A stretch of 64,000 nt of DNA, from assembly GCA_023258975.1 (NCBI GenBank), contig JAHFRD010000012.1, forward strand, positions 1 through 64,000, given 5' to 3'. This document shows, one piece after another, positions 10,610-19,074 of the stretch. A program made the translations under genes and the position numbers. Numbering within the stretch: position 1 is the stretch's first letter; the number at the start of each line of letters is the position of its first letter. Source of the stretch: Hydrogenophilales bacterium. GTDB taxonomy: Bacteria > Pseudomonadota > Gammaproteobacteria > Burkholderiales > Thiobacillaceae. A model generated the notes under the pieces. That model saw nothing but the letters and a program-made list of their open reading frames with translations, did not search any database and was not told the origin of the DNA.

Positions 10610-11064
10610 TGAGCAACCTCAGCGCCGTCGTTACAGCTGCATATAACTCAAGCCGTGAGGCGGACCAAATTGGCAAGGAACTCAAGAAATATTTCGGAAG
10701 TGACGCGAATTACGAGGTGATCCGTCTGGCGCTGGGCCGCTCGTTGGGCCTGGAAACCCCGCCTGAGCCTGCGCCGGATGCCAAAGGTTCGCCAATCAAG
10801 GGGCTTCAGTTGTTCGGCGACGAAAGCAATGCCAACTATCTCTGGATCGCCTTGCTTGGCGAAGAACTCCGGCTGACTGGTGGCGAGGCCGATTTTTCCC
10901 TTGAGGGCCTCCAGAAACTGGTTCGCGACCATTCAGAAGCACACCGAGTCCGGGATCATTTTGGACGAGTCGGGCGCGGAAAAACTACTGGGTGCCGGAG
11001 ATATGTTGTTCAAGGGGATCGGGACGTCGATGCAGCGTGTGCATGGCTACTGGATTGCCGCTGA
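10606..11064 (+). CDS. dndE: DndE-like protein with a rearranged C-terminus
   Basis: Residues ~1-110 look like DndE: a helical start, YEVIRLALGRSLGLE, then KGLQLFGDE and a LWIALLGEEL helix. DndE binds nicked DNA and is a core phosphorothioation component, usually ~110-125 aa, encoded right after dndD as here (start codons GTGATG at the dndD stop). After about residue 110 the frame runs into DNA that, read in the +2 frame, encodes the tail of an FtsK-like translocase, so the last ~40 residues (VRDHFGRVGRGKTTG...) are junk. The DndE core may fold, but no intact dndC or dndD is present. Family assignment is moderate. Confidence 0.55.
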   Translation: MMSNLSAVVTAAYNSSREADQIGKELKKYFGSDANYEVIRLALGRSLGLETPPEPAPDAKGSPIKGLQLFGDESNANYLWIALLGEELRLTGGEADFSLEGLQKLVRDHSEAHRVRDHFGRVGRGKTTGCRRYVVQGDRDVDAACAWLLDCR

Positions 11065-11116
11065 TGATGTGGTCCGATGGTTGGCGTATCCCTTGCGTAC
11101 TCCGCGTCGCCGCTAA
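10920..11116 (+). pseudogene. C-terminal tail of an FtsK/HerA-like DNA translocase
   Basis: In the +2 frame the segment encodes TESGIILDESGAEKLLGAG, DMLFKGIG and QRVHGYWIAADDVVRWL, the hallmark end of FtsK/SpoIIIE motor domains (ILDxxGAEKLLGxGDML ... RVHG). The motor core with Walker A and B is absent. It overlaps the DndE-like reading frame by ~145 bp, so a deletion appears to have joined dndE to a downstream translocase gene, or truncated a dndE-translocase fusion. Confidence 0.7.
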
Positions 11117-11164
11117 ACCCGATATCACCCGTACTTGAGGGGTGACTGTCCATGCCTGAATGGC

Positions 11165-11189
11165 GATGTATTATTCAGCGTATTACATC
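11165..11189. promoter_or_regulatory. Inverted repeat, likely operator of the RHH/PIN operon
   Basis: GATGTATTA and TATTACATC are separated by 7 nt and pair at 8 of 9 positions. The palindrome ends 13 bp before the antitoxin ATG and is AT-rich against its surroundings. Ribbon-helix-helix antitoxins commonly autorepress at such sites; binding here is inferred. Confidence 0.5.
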
Positions 11190-11202
11190 CGGAGCCCTCC
11201 TC

Positions 11203-11454
11203 ATGCGCACCCTCTCCGTTCGTCTCGATGACCAGACCGATGCCCTTCTGCGCGCCTTCTGCGCCCGTACCGGGCAAACCCGGAGCGATGCGGTAAAAGC
11301 CGGTATTGCCGCGCTGACCACAAAAACCGAATCACCGGCCCAACTGGCGGAAGAACTGGGCTTGGTCGGCTGTTTCGACAGCGGTGTCGGCGATCTGGGC
11401 CGCAACCATTCCCAGCGCCTGCGCGAGAAGTTGGCCGGAAAATCCCGTGGCTAA
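11203..11454 (+). CDS. Ribbon-helix-helix antitoxin
   Basis: 83 aa. MRTLSVRLDDQTDALLRAFC followed by ARTGQTRSDAVKAGI is a typical RHH DNA-binding N-terminus; the C-terminal half would wrap the toxin. The ATG at 11203 after AGCCCTCCTC is preferred over an upstream ATG at 11152 because the RHH fold starts exactly there and the upstream codons cover the operator. The stop overlaps the toxin start by 8 nt. Confidence 0.85.
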   Translation: MRTLSVRLDDQTDALLRAFCARTGQTRSDAVKAGIAALTTKTESPAQLAEELGLVGCFDSGVGDLGRNHSQRLREKLAGKSRG

Positions 11455-11857
11455 GGTATTGCTGGATACCGGCCCGCTGGTGGCCTGGCTGGACCAGGGG
11501 GACGGCGACCACACCCGTTGCGCGGCGTTCTTCGCCGATTACCAGGGGCCATTCGTCACCACCTGGCCGGTACTCACGGAAGTCTGCCACTTGTTGCCAC
11601 GCCATATCGTCGGCCGCTTCATGCGCTGGGTGGCGGCGGGTGGCATGACGGTGCGGGAACTGGCGCCCACCGCCGCCGACGACATCGCCACGCTCATGGA
11701 GAAATACGGCGACCTGCCGATGGATCTGGCCGATGCCTCGCTGGTCTGGTTGGCCGGGGAGATGGGCCTCGACGAGATTGCCACCCTGGACGTCACCGAC
11801 TTTGGTATCTATCGGCTGCCAGGGGGCAAACGGTTGACGAACTTGCTGGTGGGGTGA
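11447..11857 (+). CDS. PIN-domain toxin (VapC-type ribonuclease)
   Basis: 136 aa from a GTG overlapping the antitoxin stop. All four acidic PIN positions are visible: LLDTGPLVAWLD, the Glu of LTEVCHLLP, DLADASLVWLA and the late TLDVTDFGIY. VapC-like toxins cut specific RNAs and are held by the cognate antitoxin. Alternative ATGs upstream would duplicate antitoxin-coding sequence. The pair appears intact, unlike the dnd remnants before it. Confidence 0.88.
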   Translation: MAKVLLDTGPLVAWLDQGDGDHTRCAAFFADYQGPFVTTWPVLTEVCHLLPRHIVGRFMRWVAAGGMTVRELAPTAADDIATLMEKYGDLPMDLADASLVWLAGEMGLDEIATLDVTDFGIYRLPGGKRLTNLLVG

Positions 11858-11942
11858 GCGCCCCCGCCGTGTCCAAGGACGGTGTGTCCGTGGCCAAGGA
11901 AAGCGAGCTGGACATGGTGGAAGGCATGCAGTTCGACCGCGC

Positions 11943-14876
11943 CTACATCCCGCTCAGGCTGAAGTATTCCAGCAGGCTCAAACCGGAAATGCCGGACAGG
12001 AAACTGAGCAGGGCGCGGGCGAGGGGCTGTTGGCTCAGGTTGGCGAAGACGCCGACGTTGATGGTGCGGATCTGGTTCACCATTTCATCGACCTGGGCGA
12101 CCAGGCCGCCTTCGTCTTCTCCGAGTAGTTGCATGCGATAGCGCGCGAGCCGGCGCAGGGCTTCCGCGCGCACGCCTTCCGCGACGCGGCGCAGGCGCCA
12201 GGCCGACCCCAGCAGAACGGCCAGGGTGAACCCCACCAGCAGATAGAGCGAGAGCGGCACCACCCAGTGGTCGAACAGGCTGCTTTGCGCGAAGAACAGC
12301 AGGAACAGGATCAGGAACGGGTAATAGACCAGGCGCTGCACCGGTTCGGTGGCGCGCGCCAGGAATTGCACGTCCATCCAGTCGTCATACAGGCATTCCA
12401 GGCTGGCATCGCGCATGCCGAAACGATCCAGGCTGTGCGCCGGCCAGCGGGTTTCCGCCGCGAGCGCGCGCGCCAGGGCGATGGCGTGGCGGGTCACGCG
12501 CAGGACATAGACCAGCAGCCAGAGGAAGGCCGAGATCGACATCACCACGATGCCGTAATCCAGCGCGCGCATTGCGAAGCTGCGCACCGGGGCGCGCGGG
12601 AAACCGTAGGCCATGAAAATGGCCACGCCGAGCGCCCAGAACATGAAGATGATGAGCAGATAGGGGCGGGCGCTGTACTGGAAGGGCGGTGGATCGAGCG
12701 CGTGTTTGCCCAGCGCGCGCCGCAGCGGGGAGCGGCTGTCGCGCCAGCGGGTCGGGTTGAGCCGGGGTTCGTGCCCGAGCGCGCGCAGGAAGTCGTGTCC
12801 CACCATCAGCGTGGAACGGTGCGACCCGGCGTCCGGCGCATCGAAGCGCACGCCCTTGAAGTAGCGCGTCATGCAGCGCCGCGCGCTCGCGGCCAGGCTG
12901 GCTTGCGCGCGCGCAAGCAGACAGAGGGCGAGCAGACCGGCGCCGAGGCGGATGAATTCGCTGGGCCAGGCGCTGTCGCCCTCCAGCCAGCCGAAAGGTT
13001 CACCGGCCGGCATCGGCAGGCAGGCGACGAAGCCGGCCACGAGCGCGGCGCCGACCACGCCGCCGTACAGCCAGCGGCGGCGATGGCGCGGCTGGCGCAT
13101 GGCGCGGCGCCAATCCGGGTAGAGCAGGGCCAGCAACAAGGCGCCGCTGGCTACGGTGGCCAGAACCCAACCCATCCGCCAGCCCTTCCGCCAGAGCGGC
13201 GGTTCCGTCGTGGAGTCGGCCTGGGGGTTTGCGCAATGGTCTGGGAAATCCGCGCAACCACCGGGCGCCGCATTCAGGGAAATGAACTGGCCGCGCCCTA
13301 CCTCGAACAGCCGTGCCTGGCGCCATGCCGGCCCGATGCCCGTCTCGCTCGCCGCGCTTCCCTGCATCTCCGCCAGCACCGCGCGCGTGGTCGCGTAGGC
13401 GGCCGTCTGGTAGCTGTCGCGGAACGGCGGCGCGTCGCCCTGCGCGGGCGCGGCCAGGCGCAGGCCGTAGCCGGAGGCGACCAGGAGGTTGCGCGTGTAG
13501 CGGTTGTCGGCCGGATGCAGCATGGCCGCGTCCACATCGGTGGTGAAGAAAATGGCGTCCGGAATGGCGCCGCGCATGGCTTCCAGAGCGAGCAACTTGT
13601 CGTGGTAGTCGTCGCCGAGAATGCCGATGGCGCGTATTCCCGGCTTGCCCTCGCGCAGCAACGCGCTTTGTTGACGCAACAAATCCTGTGCCAGGCGGCG
13701 CAGGTAGTCGACCTGGGCATCGCCTTCCGGGCGCTCGATGGCGGCCTTTTCCTCCTTGCCCGGTTTGTCGTCCTTGCTGTCCGCCCCTGCTCGCTTGCCA
13801 TCGACCCCGCGCAGGTAGCCGGTCTTGAGAACCTCGACCCGGTACGGCCGCAGCGCCTCTTCCAGCGCCGCCGAAAGGCCGCGCGCATAAGCCGTGTCGC
13901 GCTGCCCGACCAGGGCCACGGTGATGCCCTCCGCGCCGAGAACCGGCCAGTTCCTTCCGGGTAACTCCTTCCCGCGCCAGGCGGGCCAACGCCCGTCGAT
14001 GCCGCGCGCCGCCAGTTCTTCCGCCAGCGCCCGCGCCAGTTGTGCATCGTCGGCGATATAACTGGTGAAGCCGCCGAAACGCCCGGCGAAGTCGGCATCG
14101 AGACTGGCCGCGCCGGCCAGCGGGCGGTTCGGCGCCAGGGTGGCGAAGGGGGAATGCCAATGCAGGCTCCGGGCGAAGTCCGGCGCGATCTCTTCCTCCA
14201 GCAAGCTCCGCAAGGTTCCGCTTGAAGCCGGGCCGATCAGGTGCAGATCGCAGGCGGGCGGCAACACTTGCAGCAATTTGCGCAGGCGGTGCGGCAGCGG
14301 CGCCGCGCCGCCTTCGCGTGGGCGCTGCCCCAGCGCCGCCTCATCCAGCCAGAGCAGCAGGATGTGGCGCCGCGCCACGCCCGCGTCGCCGTTCGTCTCG
14401 CGCATGTGCCACTCGAACGGCAACAGCCTGGGCACGCCGGGTTCCACATAGCCGATGTGTTCGGCGTCTTCCGGCGTATAACCGGCCGCGCCCAGGGCGG
14501 AAACCACGGCATAGCGGACGCGGCGGCGAAACTCCTCCGCGCCCACGTAAGGCGAGCCGGGCAGGAGGACGCCGAGGGCGGAGACGGCGCAATCCGCCTC
14601 GTCGCCGCATTTCCTCGCGGCCTGTTCGCCCAGCCAGTCCATCGTGTGGCCGTCGTCGGGGTTTTTCCCGCTATGCCGCGCCACCGCCGAGAACGGGTCT
14701 TGCCAGAGGCGCGCTTCCGCCTGTTGCGCGCCGACGCTCTCCACCCCGGCCAGCGGCTGATCCGGCCGCGCGCCGAGCAGCGGCCAGGGCGTGAAAATGG
14801 CGCCTGCCGCCAGCATCAGGGCGAGCAGGAACTGGGGCCAGACGGTGAAACCGGGGGAGGCGTCGGAATCGGGCAT
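11943..14876 (-). CDS. Large multi-TM protein with a large non-membrane domain, unknown function
   Basis: 977 aa. One TM helix at ~12-32 precedes a ~560-residue soluble region, then about seven further TM helices (near 595-615, 628-648, 668-688, 752-774, 785-808, 857-876, 882-905) and a hydrophobic end. The soluble region has alternating hydrophobic strands and Gly turns (ITVALVGQRDTAYARGL, IRAIGILGDDYHDKLLALEA, DAIFFTTDVDAAM), resembling a periplasmic-binding-protein-like alpha/beta fold; this is inference. I recognise no named family. It starts 31 bp after the patatin stop and is the last gene of the amidase-lipase-patatin run. It could be a sensor or target-recognition unit for the lipid hydrolases. 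Confidence 0.65.
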   Translation of the reverse strand: MPDSDASPGFTVWPQFLLALMLAAGAIFTPWPLLGARPDQPLAGVESVGAQQAEARLWQDPFSAVARHSGKNPDDGHTMDWLGEQAARKCGDEADCAVSALGVLLPGSPYVGAEEFRRRVRYAVVSALGAAGYTPEDAEHIGYVEPGVPRLLPFEWHMRETNGDAGVARRHILLLWLDEAALGQRPREGGAAPLPHRLRKLLQVLPPACDLHLIGPASSGTLRSLLEEEIAPDFARSLHWHSPFATLAPNRPLAGAASLDADFAGRFGGFTSYIADDAQLARALAEELAARGIDGRWPAWRGKELPGRNWPVLGAEGITVALVGQRDTAYARGLSAALEEALRPYRVEVLKTGYLRGVDGKRAGADSKDDKPGKEEKAAIERPEGDAQVDYLRRLAQDLLRQQSALLREGKPGIRAIGILGDDYHDKLLALEAMRGAIPDAIFFTTDVDAAMLHPADNRYTRNLLVASGYGLRLAAPAQGDAPPFRDSYQTAAYATTRAVLAEMQGSAASETGIGPAWRQARLFEVGRGQFISLNAAPGGCADFPDHCANPQADSTTEPPLWRKGWRMGWVLATVASGALLLALLYPDWRRAMRQPRHRRRWLYGGVVGAALVAGFVACLPMPAGEPFGWLEGDSAWPSEFIRLGAGLLALCLLARAQASLAASARRCMTRYFKGVRFDAPDAGSHRSTLMVGHDFLRALGHEPRLNPTRWRDSRSPLRRALGKHALDPPPFQYSARPYLLIIFMFWALGVAIFMAYGFPRAPVRSFAMRALDYGIVVMSISAFLWLLVYVLRVTRHAIALARALAAETRWPAHSLDRFGMRDASLECLYDDWMDVQFLARATEPVQRLVYYPFLILFLLFFAQSSLFDHWVVPLSLYLLVGFTLAVLLGSAWRLRRVAEGVRAEALRRLARYRMQLLGEDEGGLVAQVDEMVNQIRTINVGVFANLSQQPLARALLSFLSGISGLSLLEYFSLSGM

Positions 14877-14907
14877 GTGGTCGCGCGGTCAACCGGGGTT
14901 TCCAGGC

Positions 14908-16770
14908 TCAGTCTTTCGCGCGAGGCAGGCGCCCTTCTTTCAGGAACATGGCGTCATAGACCACGCGGTAGAACCAGATGCCGGCGGCAACCAGCAGCAT
15001 GACGGCGGCGACGATCATGCCGAGGCCGATTTCCAGGCCACGAGGGCGAAGCAACCGCAACGTATTGTTTTTCTTGAGCCAGTCTTGCGCGAACCGCAGC
15101 GTCGGCAGGAAAGCCGCGAGAAGCAGGGCCAGGGCGATGCCGATGTCCGCCAGGCTCAGGTGGCCCGTGAATACGGGAATGGCGCCTGGCGAGCAAAAAC
15201 CCAGGGAACACCCGGCGGCTTGCTGATCCGGCACATATAGCCAGCAGATTCCCCACCAGATTGCCGGCGGGATGGTGGCCAGCAAGGCCAGCGTCAGGCT
15301 CCAGGCTTGCGCGGGTTTCACCCGGAACGGCTTGAAGAATTGCCTGGCGCCGATCTGGAGGCGTTGGCGCAGCCAGTTCAATTGTTTCGGGTCGCGCAGG
15401 ACATCGCAGATCGCCAGGAACCCCCAGTCCTTGTCCATATCCTTTTCCTGATCCCAGCCGGGCTTGCTCAGAGCCTCGAAGCCGACGCCCAGGTTCTCGT
15501 GAGCCAGACAATAGCCGTCGTACATCAGCGCCGCCGCCTCGGCGTCGCTGAAACTGTCGAGATCGGTGCGCATGCCGGAGAGCCGGTAGACCAGGCCACC
15601 GGGGCGGTTGACCGGCGGCGGGAAGTAGGGCCGCTGCGGCGTGTTGGTGAACGTCTGGCGCAAGTGCATCAGCGCGTAGGTGGCGACGCCGTTTTCCCGC
15701 ACCAGCGGGTCGCTTGCGCTCAATCTCGCCTGAACCTCCTGGCCGGCTTGCACGCGATACAGGGTCTCGTTGCGGATCTTGTTCATCATCACGTCGCTGG
15801 AGCGCTGTACCACCTGGAAGAATTGAGTGCCGAGAATGCGTTCGTCTTCCAGTTGGCCGGAGGCGTCGCTGATTACGAGATGGGTGCAACCATAGTGGAA
15901 CAGCGCATCCACCCCCTGGTTGTCGTAGACGCCGCCATCCGACAGTTCGATCACGATCTCCTCGCCGCCGCCGCTTTCATACAGATCGTGGAGGGCCAGG
16001 GGCGGGAACACGCCCGGCACGGCGGCGGAACTGGCGACGGCGTCGGCCAGCGTGATCTGCGCCAGTTTGTGTTTCTGCTTGTCGTTCAGGGGGCGGCTTG
16101 GGTCATCCAGGTAGTAGTCGGTTTGCAGGCTCAGACGCGGCATGCGCACGTTGGTATCCACCGCTTTCATGAACTCGCGCCGCTGCGGCGGCTCGCCCAC
16201 GTAGGCGCCGGTGAAATGCCAGGGGTGGCCGGTGTTGAGGCAGGTAGCGTTGAGCACCAGGACGGGAATCTTGAATTCATGCGTGGTGTTGTATTCCGAC
16301 GCTCTCACGTCGGTGCCATCGGGCCGGATGAAAATGTCCCGCAGGCGGATGTTTTCCACCCCCGCCACCGCGTCGTAGAAGTGTTCATTGAGCAACTCGG
16401 CGAGACGGTCGCTACGCGAATAGTCCTTGCGCGCCAACTGGATGTTTCTGAAGGGATTGGTGAGCAGGCGCAGGCGGATGTTCTGTTGTACCGCCGCCAG
16501 AAAGTCCGTCTCGACCTCATGCGCGATGCGCCGGTACAGCTCTGGTTCGGGCTTGGGGCAGCCGGGGCGCCGGCCTTCCAGCAGTTGCTTGACCTTGAGG
16601 TAGTAATAAGCGCCGATGATGGAGCCGCCGGACACCGTGGAAAGCACCTCCACCCGATGCAGCATCTCGCGTTCGGCCAGGGCGGCGAGCACGCCGATAT
16701 GGAACAGCGAAGCGCGGAAGCCGCCGCCGGAAAGGCAGAGGCCCAGGCGGGTGGGATTGGGGTCGCTCAT
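14908..16770 (-). CDS. Membrane-anchored patatin-like phospholipase
   Basis: 620 aa. The oxyanion loop SGGGFRASL is at ~14-22, the nucleophile Ser in TVSGGSII at ~47 and the catalytic Asp in LSDGGVYDNQG at ~278-280, so the Ser-Asp dyad is complete. Three TM helices follow near 505-528, 550-575 and 590-615, which would tether it to the inner membrane. There is no N-terminal signal, so the catalytic domain is probably cytoplasmic. Patatins hydrolyse acyl chains of phospholipids; several serve as effectors in anti-phage systems or as secreted toxins. It lies 15 bp from the lipase gene and just before the 977-aa membrane protein. Confidence 0.88.
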   Translation of the reverse strand: MSDPNPTRLGLCLSGGGFRASLFHIGVLAALAEREMLHRVEVLSTVSGGSIIGAYYYLKVKQLLEGRRPGCPKPEPELYRRIAHEVETDFLAAVQQNIRLRLLTNPFRNIQLARKDYSRSDRLAELLNEHFYDAVAGVENIRLRDIFIRPDGTDVRASEYNTTHEFKIPVLVLNATCLNTGHPWHFTGAYVGEPPQRREFMKAVDTNVRMPRLSLQTDYYLDDPSRPLNDKQKHKLAQITLADAVASSAAVPGVFPPLALHDLYESGGGEEIVIELSDGGVYDNQGVDALFHYGCTHLVISDASGQLEDERILGTQFFQVVQRSSDVMMNKIRNETLYRVQAGQEVQARLSASDPLVRENGVATYALMHLRQTFTNTPQRPYFPPPVNRPGGLVYRLSGMRTDLDSFSDAEAAALMYDGYCLAHENLGVGFEALSKPGWDQEKDMDKDWGFLAICDVLRDPKQLNWLRQRLQIGARQFFKPFRVKPAQAWSLTLALLATIPPAIWWGICWLYVPDQQAAGCSLGFCSPGAIPVFTGHLSLADIGIALALLLAAFLPTLRFAQDWLKKNNTLRLLRPRGLEIGLGMIVAAVMLLVAAGIWFYRVVYDAMFLKEGRLPRAKD

Positions 16771-16785
16771 GGCGGTGCTCCTTGC

Positions 16786-17604
16786 CTAAAACGGGTTGAT
16801 CGCGCGGTTTTTCTCCAGGCGTTCCAGATAAGCCTTCATGAAATGATCCTTGAGGCCATCCGTGCCGACCTTGCCGAGATCGTCGATGCGGCCCTCGATG
16901 CGATCCAGGAGGCTGAACCAGAAATGCGGATCGCTCTTCAGGTCGCCGTTATGGTCGAAATACAGAAAAGTGCCGATATGGCTGAAGCCCATGACGCGCA
17001 TCGGCACACGGGTCACCACGTCGTTGTTGTTGACGAAACGGAAGCTGCGGCCGCCGTTGTCCTGATCGTAGGCCCGCTCGAAAACGCGATCGCCGATACG
17101 CGGCTGGCCGAAGGTATAGAGGCCATGCACCGGCTTGTCGAATTCGTCGCGCAGCCGCGCCACGGCCAGCGCCGCCAGCGCCGCGCCCAGGCTGTGGCCG
17201 GTGAACCAGAGTGATTGCCCCTGGTCGCGAACCTCGCGCAAAGCGTCCAGAAGCGTCAGCCAGACACTGTCCAGCGCCAGGTGAAAACCGGCATGAACGC
17301 GGCCGCCGAAGGGGCCGTCGACCAGAACGGTATTCGCGTCGGCCAGCCAGTCCTGGAGTTTCTTCGGTTCGGTGCCGCGAAACGCCACCACCACGACGCG
17401 GTCGTTCGCCGCCACGAACAACTGGGTATCCCGTTTGCTTGCCTTGGGGCTCTCGATGAAGCGGGTTCGATCCAGGCCCCATTCCCCGCAGCTCGCCTCG
17501 ATCTTCTTCGCCGGTTCATAAGCCAGCTGCGCAGCCAGACCCAGGCAATAAGCGTTTTCCGGGTGATAGAAGGTGGTATCGGAATGAAAACTCTGGAATG
17601 ACAT
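16786..17604 (-). CDS. Class 3 lipase family protein
   Basis: 272 aa. It contains VVVAFRGTEPKKLQDWLAD (oxyanion/lid region), the nucleophile elbow FTGHSLGAALAAL with Ser ~138, YTFGQPRIGD, FVNNNDVVTRVP with the probable Asp, and a late DHFMKAYLERL with the probable His. Class 3 lipases hydrolyse acylglycerols or phospholipids. No signal peptide is visible. It sits between the amidase and the patatin genes in the same direction, so two lipid hydrolases and a peptidoglycan hydrolase are co-encoded. Confidence 0.85.
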   Translation of the reverse strand: MSFQSFHSDTTFYHPENAYCLGLAAQLAYEPAKKIEASCGEWGLDRTRFIESPKASKRDTQLFVAANDRVVVVAFRGTEPKKLQDWLADANTVLVDGPFGGRVHAGFHLALDSVWLTLLDALREVRDQGQSLWFTGHSLGAALAALAVARLRDEFDKPVHGLYTFGQPRIGDRVFERAYDQDNGGRSFRFVNNNDVVTRVPMRVMGFSHIGTFLYFDHNGDLKSDPHFWFSLLDRIEGRIDDLGKVGTDGLKDHFMKAYLERLEKNRAINPF

Positions 17605-17667
17605 GACAACCTCCTCGTTCGGGTTGATGGCGCGCCGGGAAATCCATTGCGCGCGCCGCAGCGGCGT

Positions 17668-18501
17668 TCAAGCCGCCCGCAAATAGCGGCCGTGGCACCA
17701 CCCCACCAGATCCATGACCCCGTTCACCTCGTCCAGCACATCGACTTTCCACCACAGGCCGCTCTGTTCCAGCGCCCGCGCGCGGGTACCGGCGGGAATC
17801 GGGCTGCCCGGAAGAATCGCGTGTTCGGCGCCGGGACCGGCGCGCACATTGAGAGCGGCGGCGCTGATGAGGACGGGTAGATCCGCGTCACTCTGGCGGC
17901 CGTAGAGGCGCCCGCGCAGGCTGGCCATCGGAAAATCGGGGCCGGGGTCGTTCTTGCGGCCAGGGGCGATATCGTCGTGGCCGATGAGATCTTGCAGCTC
18001 GTACTGGGCGATCAAAACTTGCGCCACGCGGAAAGCCGCGTCGATCTGCTCCGGGGTGTAGGTCTGCCAGCCGCTCGGCGGCGTGCCGGGGGCATCGTTC
18101 TTATGGTTGGCGACGCGCACCTGATCGTCCGGAACCACGATCTTGAGCGGAGAAACCCATTTGCCCGCGATGTGCTCCAGCCGCCCGACGTTATCCAGCT
18201 CGATGCCGATGGAGTACTGGTTGAGCCCGCTCACCCCCTGCCAGGACGAGGCGCCGGCATGCCAGGCAACGACATTGAAGGGCACCAGTTGCGTGATGCC
18301 GCCGTCCCGGCCGATGACCAGATGCGCCGAGGCCTTGGCGAGCGGATCGACCAGCCAACGGATGCTGCCCTCGGCGCCGCCCCCGGCGGTGTAGTGCATG
18401 ACCAGCCAGCGCGGTTGCAAGGCGCCGCCCTTGTTGGGGCTGGCCTGGTAGGGGAAAGAGGATCCGTCGTCCTGGATCAGCCGGTGGTTGCGGATTTTCA
18501 T
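17668..18501 (-). CDS. N-acetylmuramoyl-L-alanine amidase (amidase_2) with SH3-like domain
   Basis: 277 aa. The amidase_2 fold shows the zinc ligand His in LVMHYTAGG, the SAHLVIGRDG and VAWHAGASSW segments, and the second His plus Asp in LIGHDDIAPGRKNDPGPDF. The C-terminal ~80 residues (ALNVRAGPGAEHAILPG ... GWCHGRYL) are a bacterial SH3 domain for cell-wall binding. It would cleave the amide bond between MurNAc and L-Ala. The ATG at 18501 follows AAGGGAG. No signal peptide is visible, so it is cytoplasmic unless exported by another route. First gene of the hydrolase operon. Confidence 0.85.
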   Translation of the reverse strand: MKIRNHRLIQDDGSSFPYQASPNKGGALQPRWLVMHYTAGGGAEGSIRWLVDPLAKASAHLVIGRDGGITQLVPFNVVAWHAGASSWQGVSGLNQYSIGIELDNVGRLEHIAGKWVSPLKIVVPDDQVRVANHKNDAPGTPPSGWQTYTPEQIDAAFRVAQVLIAQYELQDLIGHDDIAPGRKNDPGPDFPMASLRGRLYGRQSDADLPVLISAAALNVRAGPGAEHAILPGSPIPAGTRARALEQSGLWWKVDVLDEVNGVMDLVGWCHGRYLRAA

Positions 18502-18714
18502 GAGAACTCCCTTGAGCTGGATGACAGCGAGACACAAGGGGCTTGAGCAAGGATGGTGCCAGGGCGATGCGGGGAGTAATCGGGGGAAATCCCTGTCGTC
18601 GCGACGCCGATCAATCCGTGGAGCCGGGGCGCCGATGACCCTATCCGGCTCGCGCATGGGTCGAAAAAGACCCACTCGGGCACCCCGATAACGGCTCAAC
18701 TATCCACGGTGGCG
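18502..18714. other. Gap upstream of the amidase gene
   Basis: About 210 bp separate the amidase start from the restriction-enzyme scrap. The amidase promoter should be here, but no convincing -35/-10 pair or repeat is seen. Confidence 0.35.
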
Positions 18715-18960
18715 CTACAAGCGCGTGACGGCCGCGCTGATCGCCCCCCAATCGCCATCCTTCGCCATCACGAATTCGCAGTGCCCACCGCCGCGCGCCG
18801 CCCATAACGCGCCGATGATTTCCTTCTCGCGGCTATCGCGGCCATCCGCGATGCGCGCGCCCTTGTACTCCAGCGCCAGGGTGAGGCCGCTTTCTCCCAT
18901 CGCGTTGCGTGGCAAGTGGCGGCCCCCATGCGCGGGCTGGAATGTACCCCGGGTTGCCAT
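18715..18960 (-). pseudogene. C-terminal scrap of a type III restriction-like DEAD/DEAH helicase
   Basis: Up to 81 codons; the recognisable part is LALEYKGARIADGRDSREKE, IIGALWAARGGG and FVMAKDGDWGAI. The pattern EYKGA-x-x-A-D...EK-x-x-G-x-LW followed by FVM matches the end of large Res-type restriction helicases. Nothing of the helicase motor remains, and the codons before LTLALEY are not family-like. It marks another lost restriction gene at the right edge of the island. Confidence 0.5.
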
Positions 18961-19074
18961 GAGCGTCGCCGCCGGGCCGGCTCACCGCGAGGGGTGTGGC
19001 GGGGGCCGGTTGGCAATGCCGCCGCTTTCCTGTCTCATGCGCCTGTTCCCGCGCTTTTTCGGAGTACGCCGTTC

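Noticed and set aside
12129..13964. 611-codon plus-strand frame opposite the 977-aa protein gene
   Set aside because: Arg/Gln/His-rich shadow without motifs; the minus-strand product has clear TM helices.
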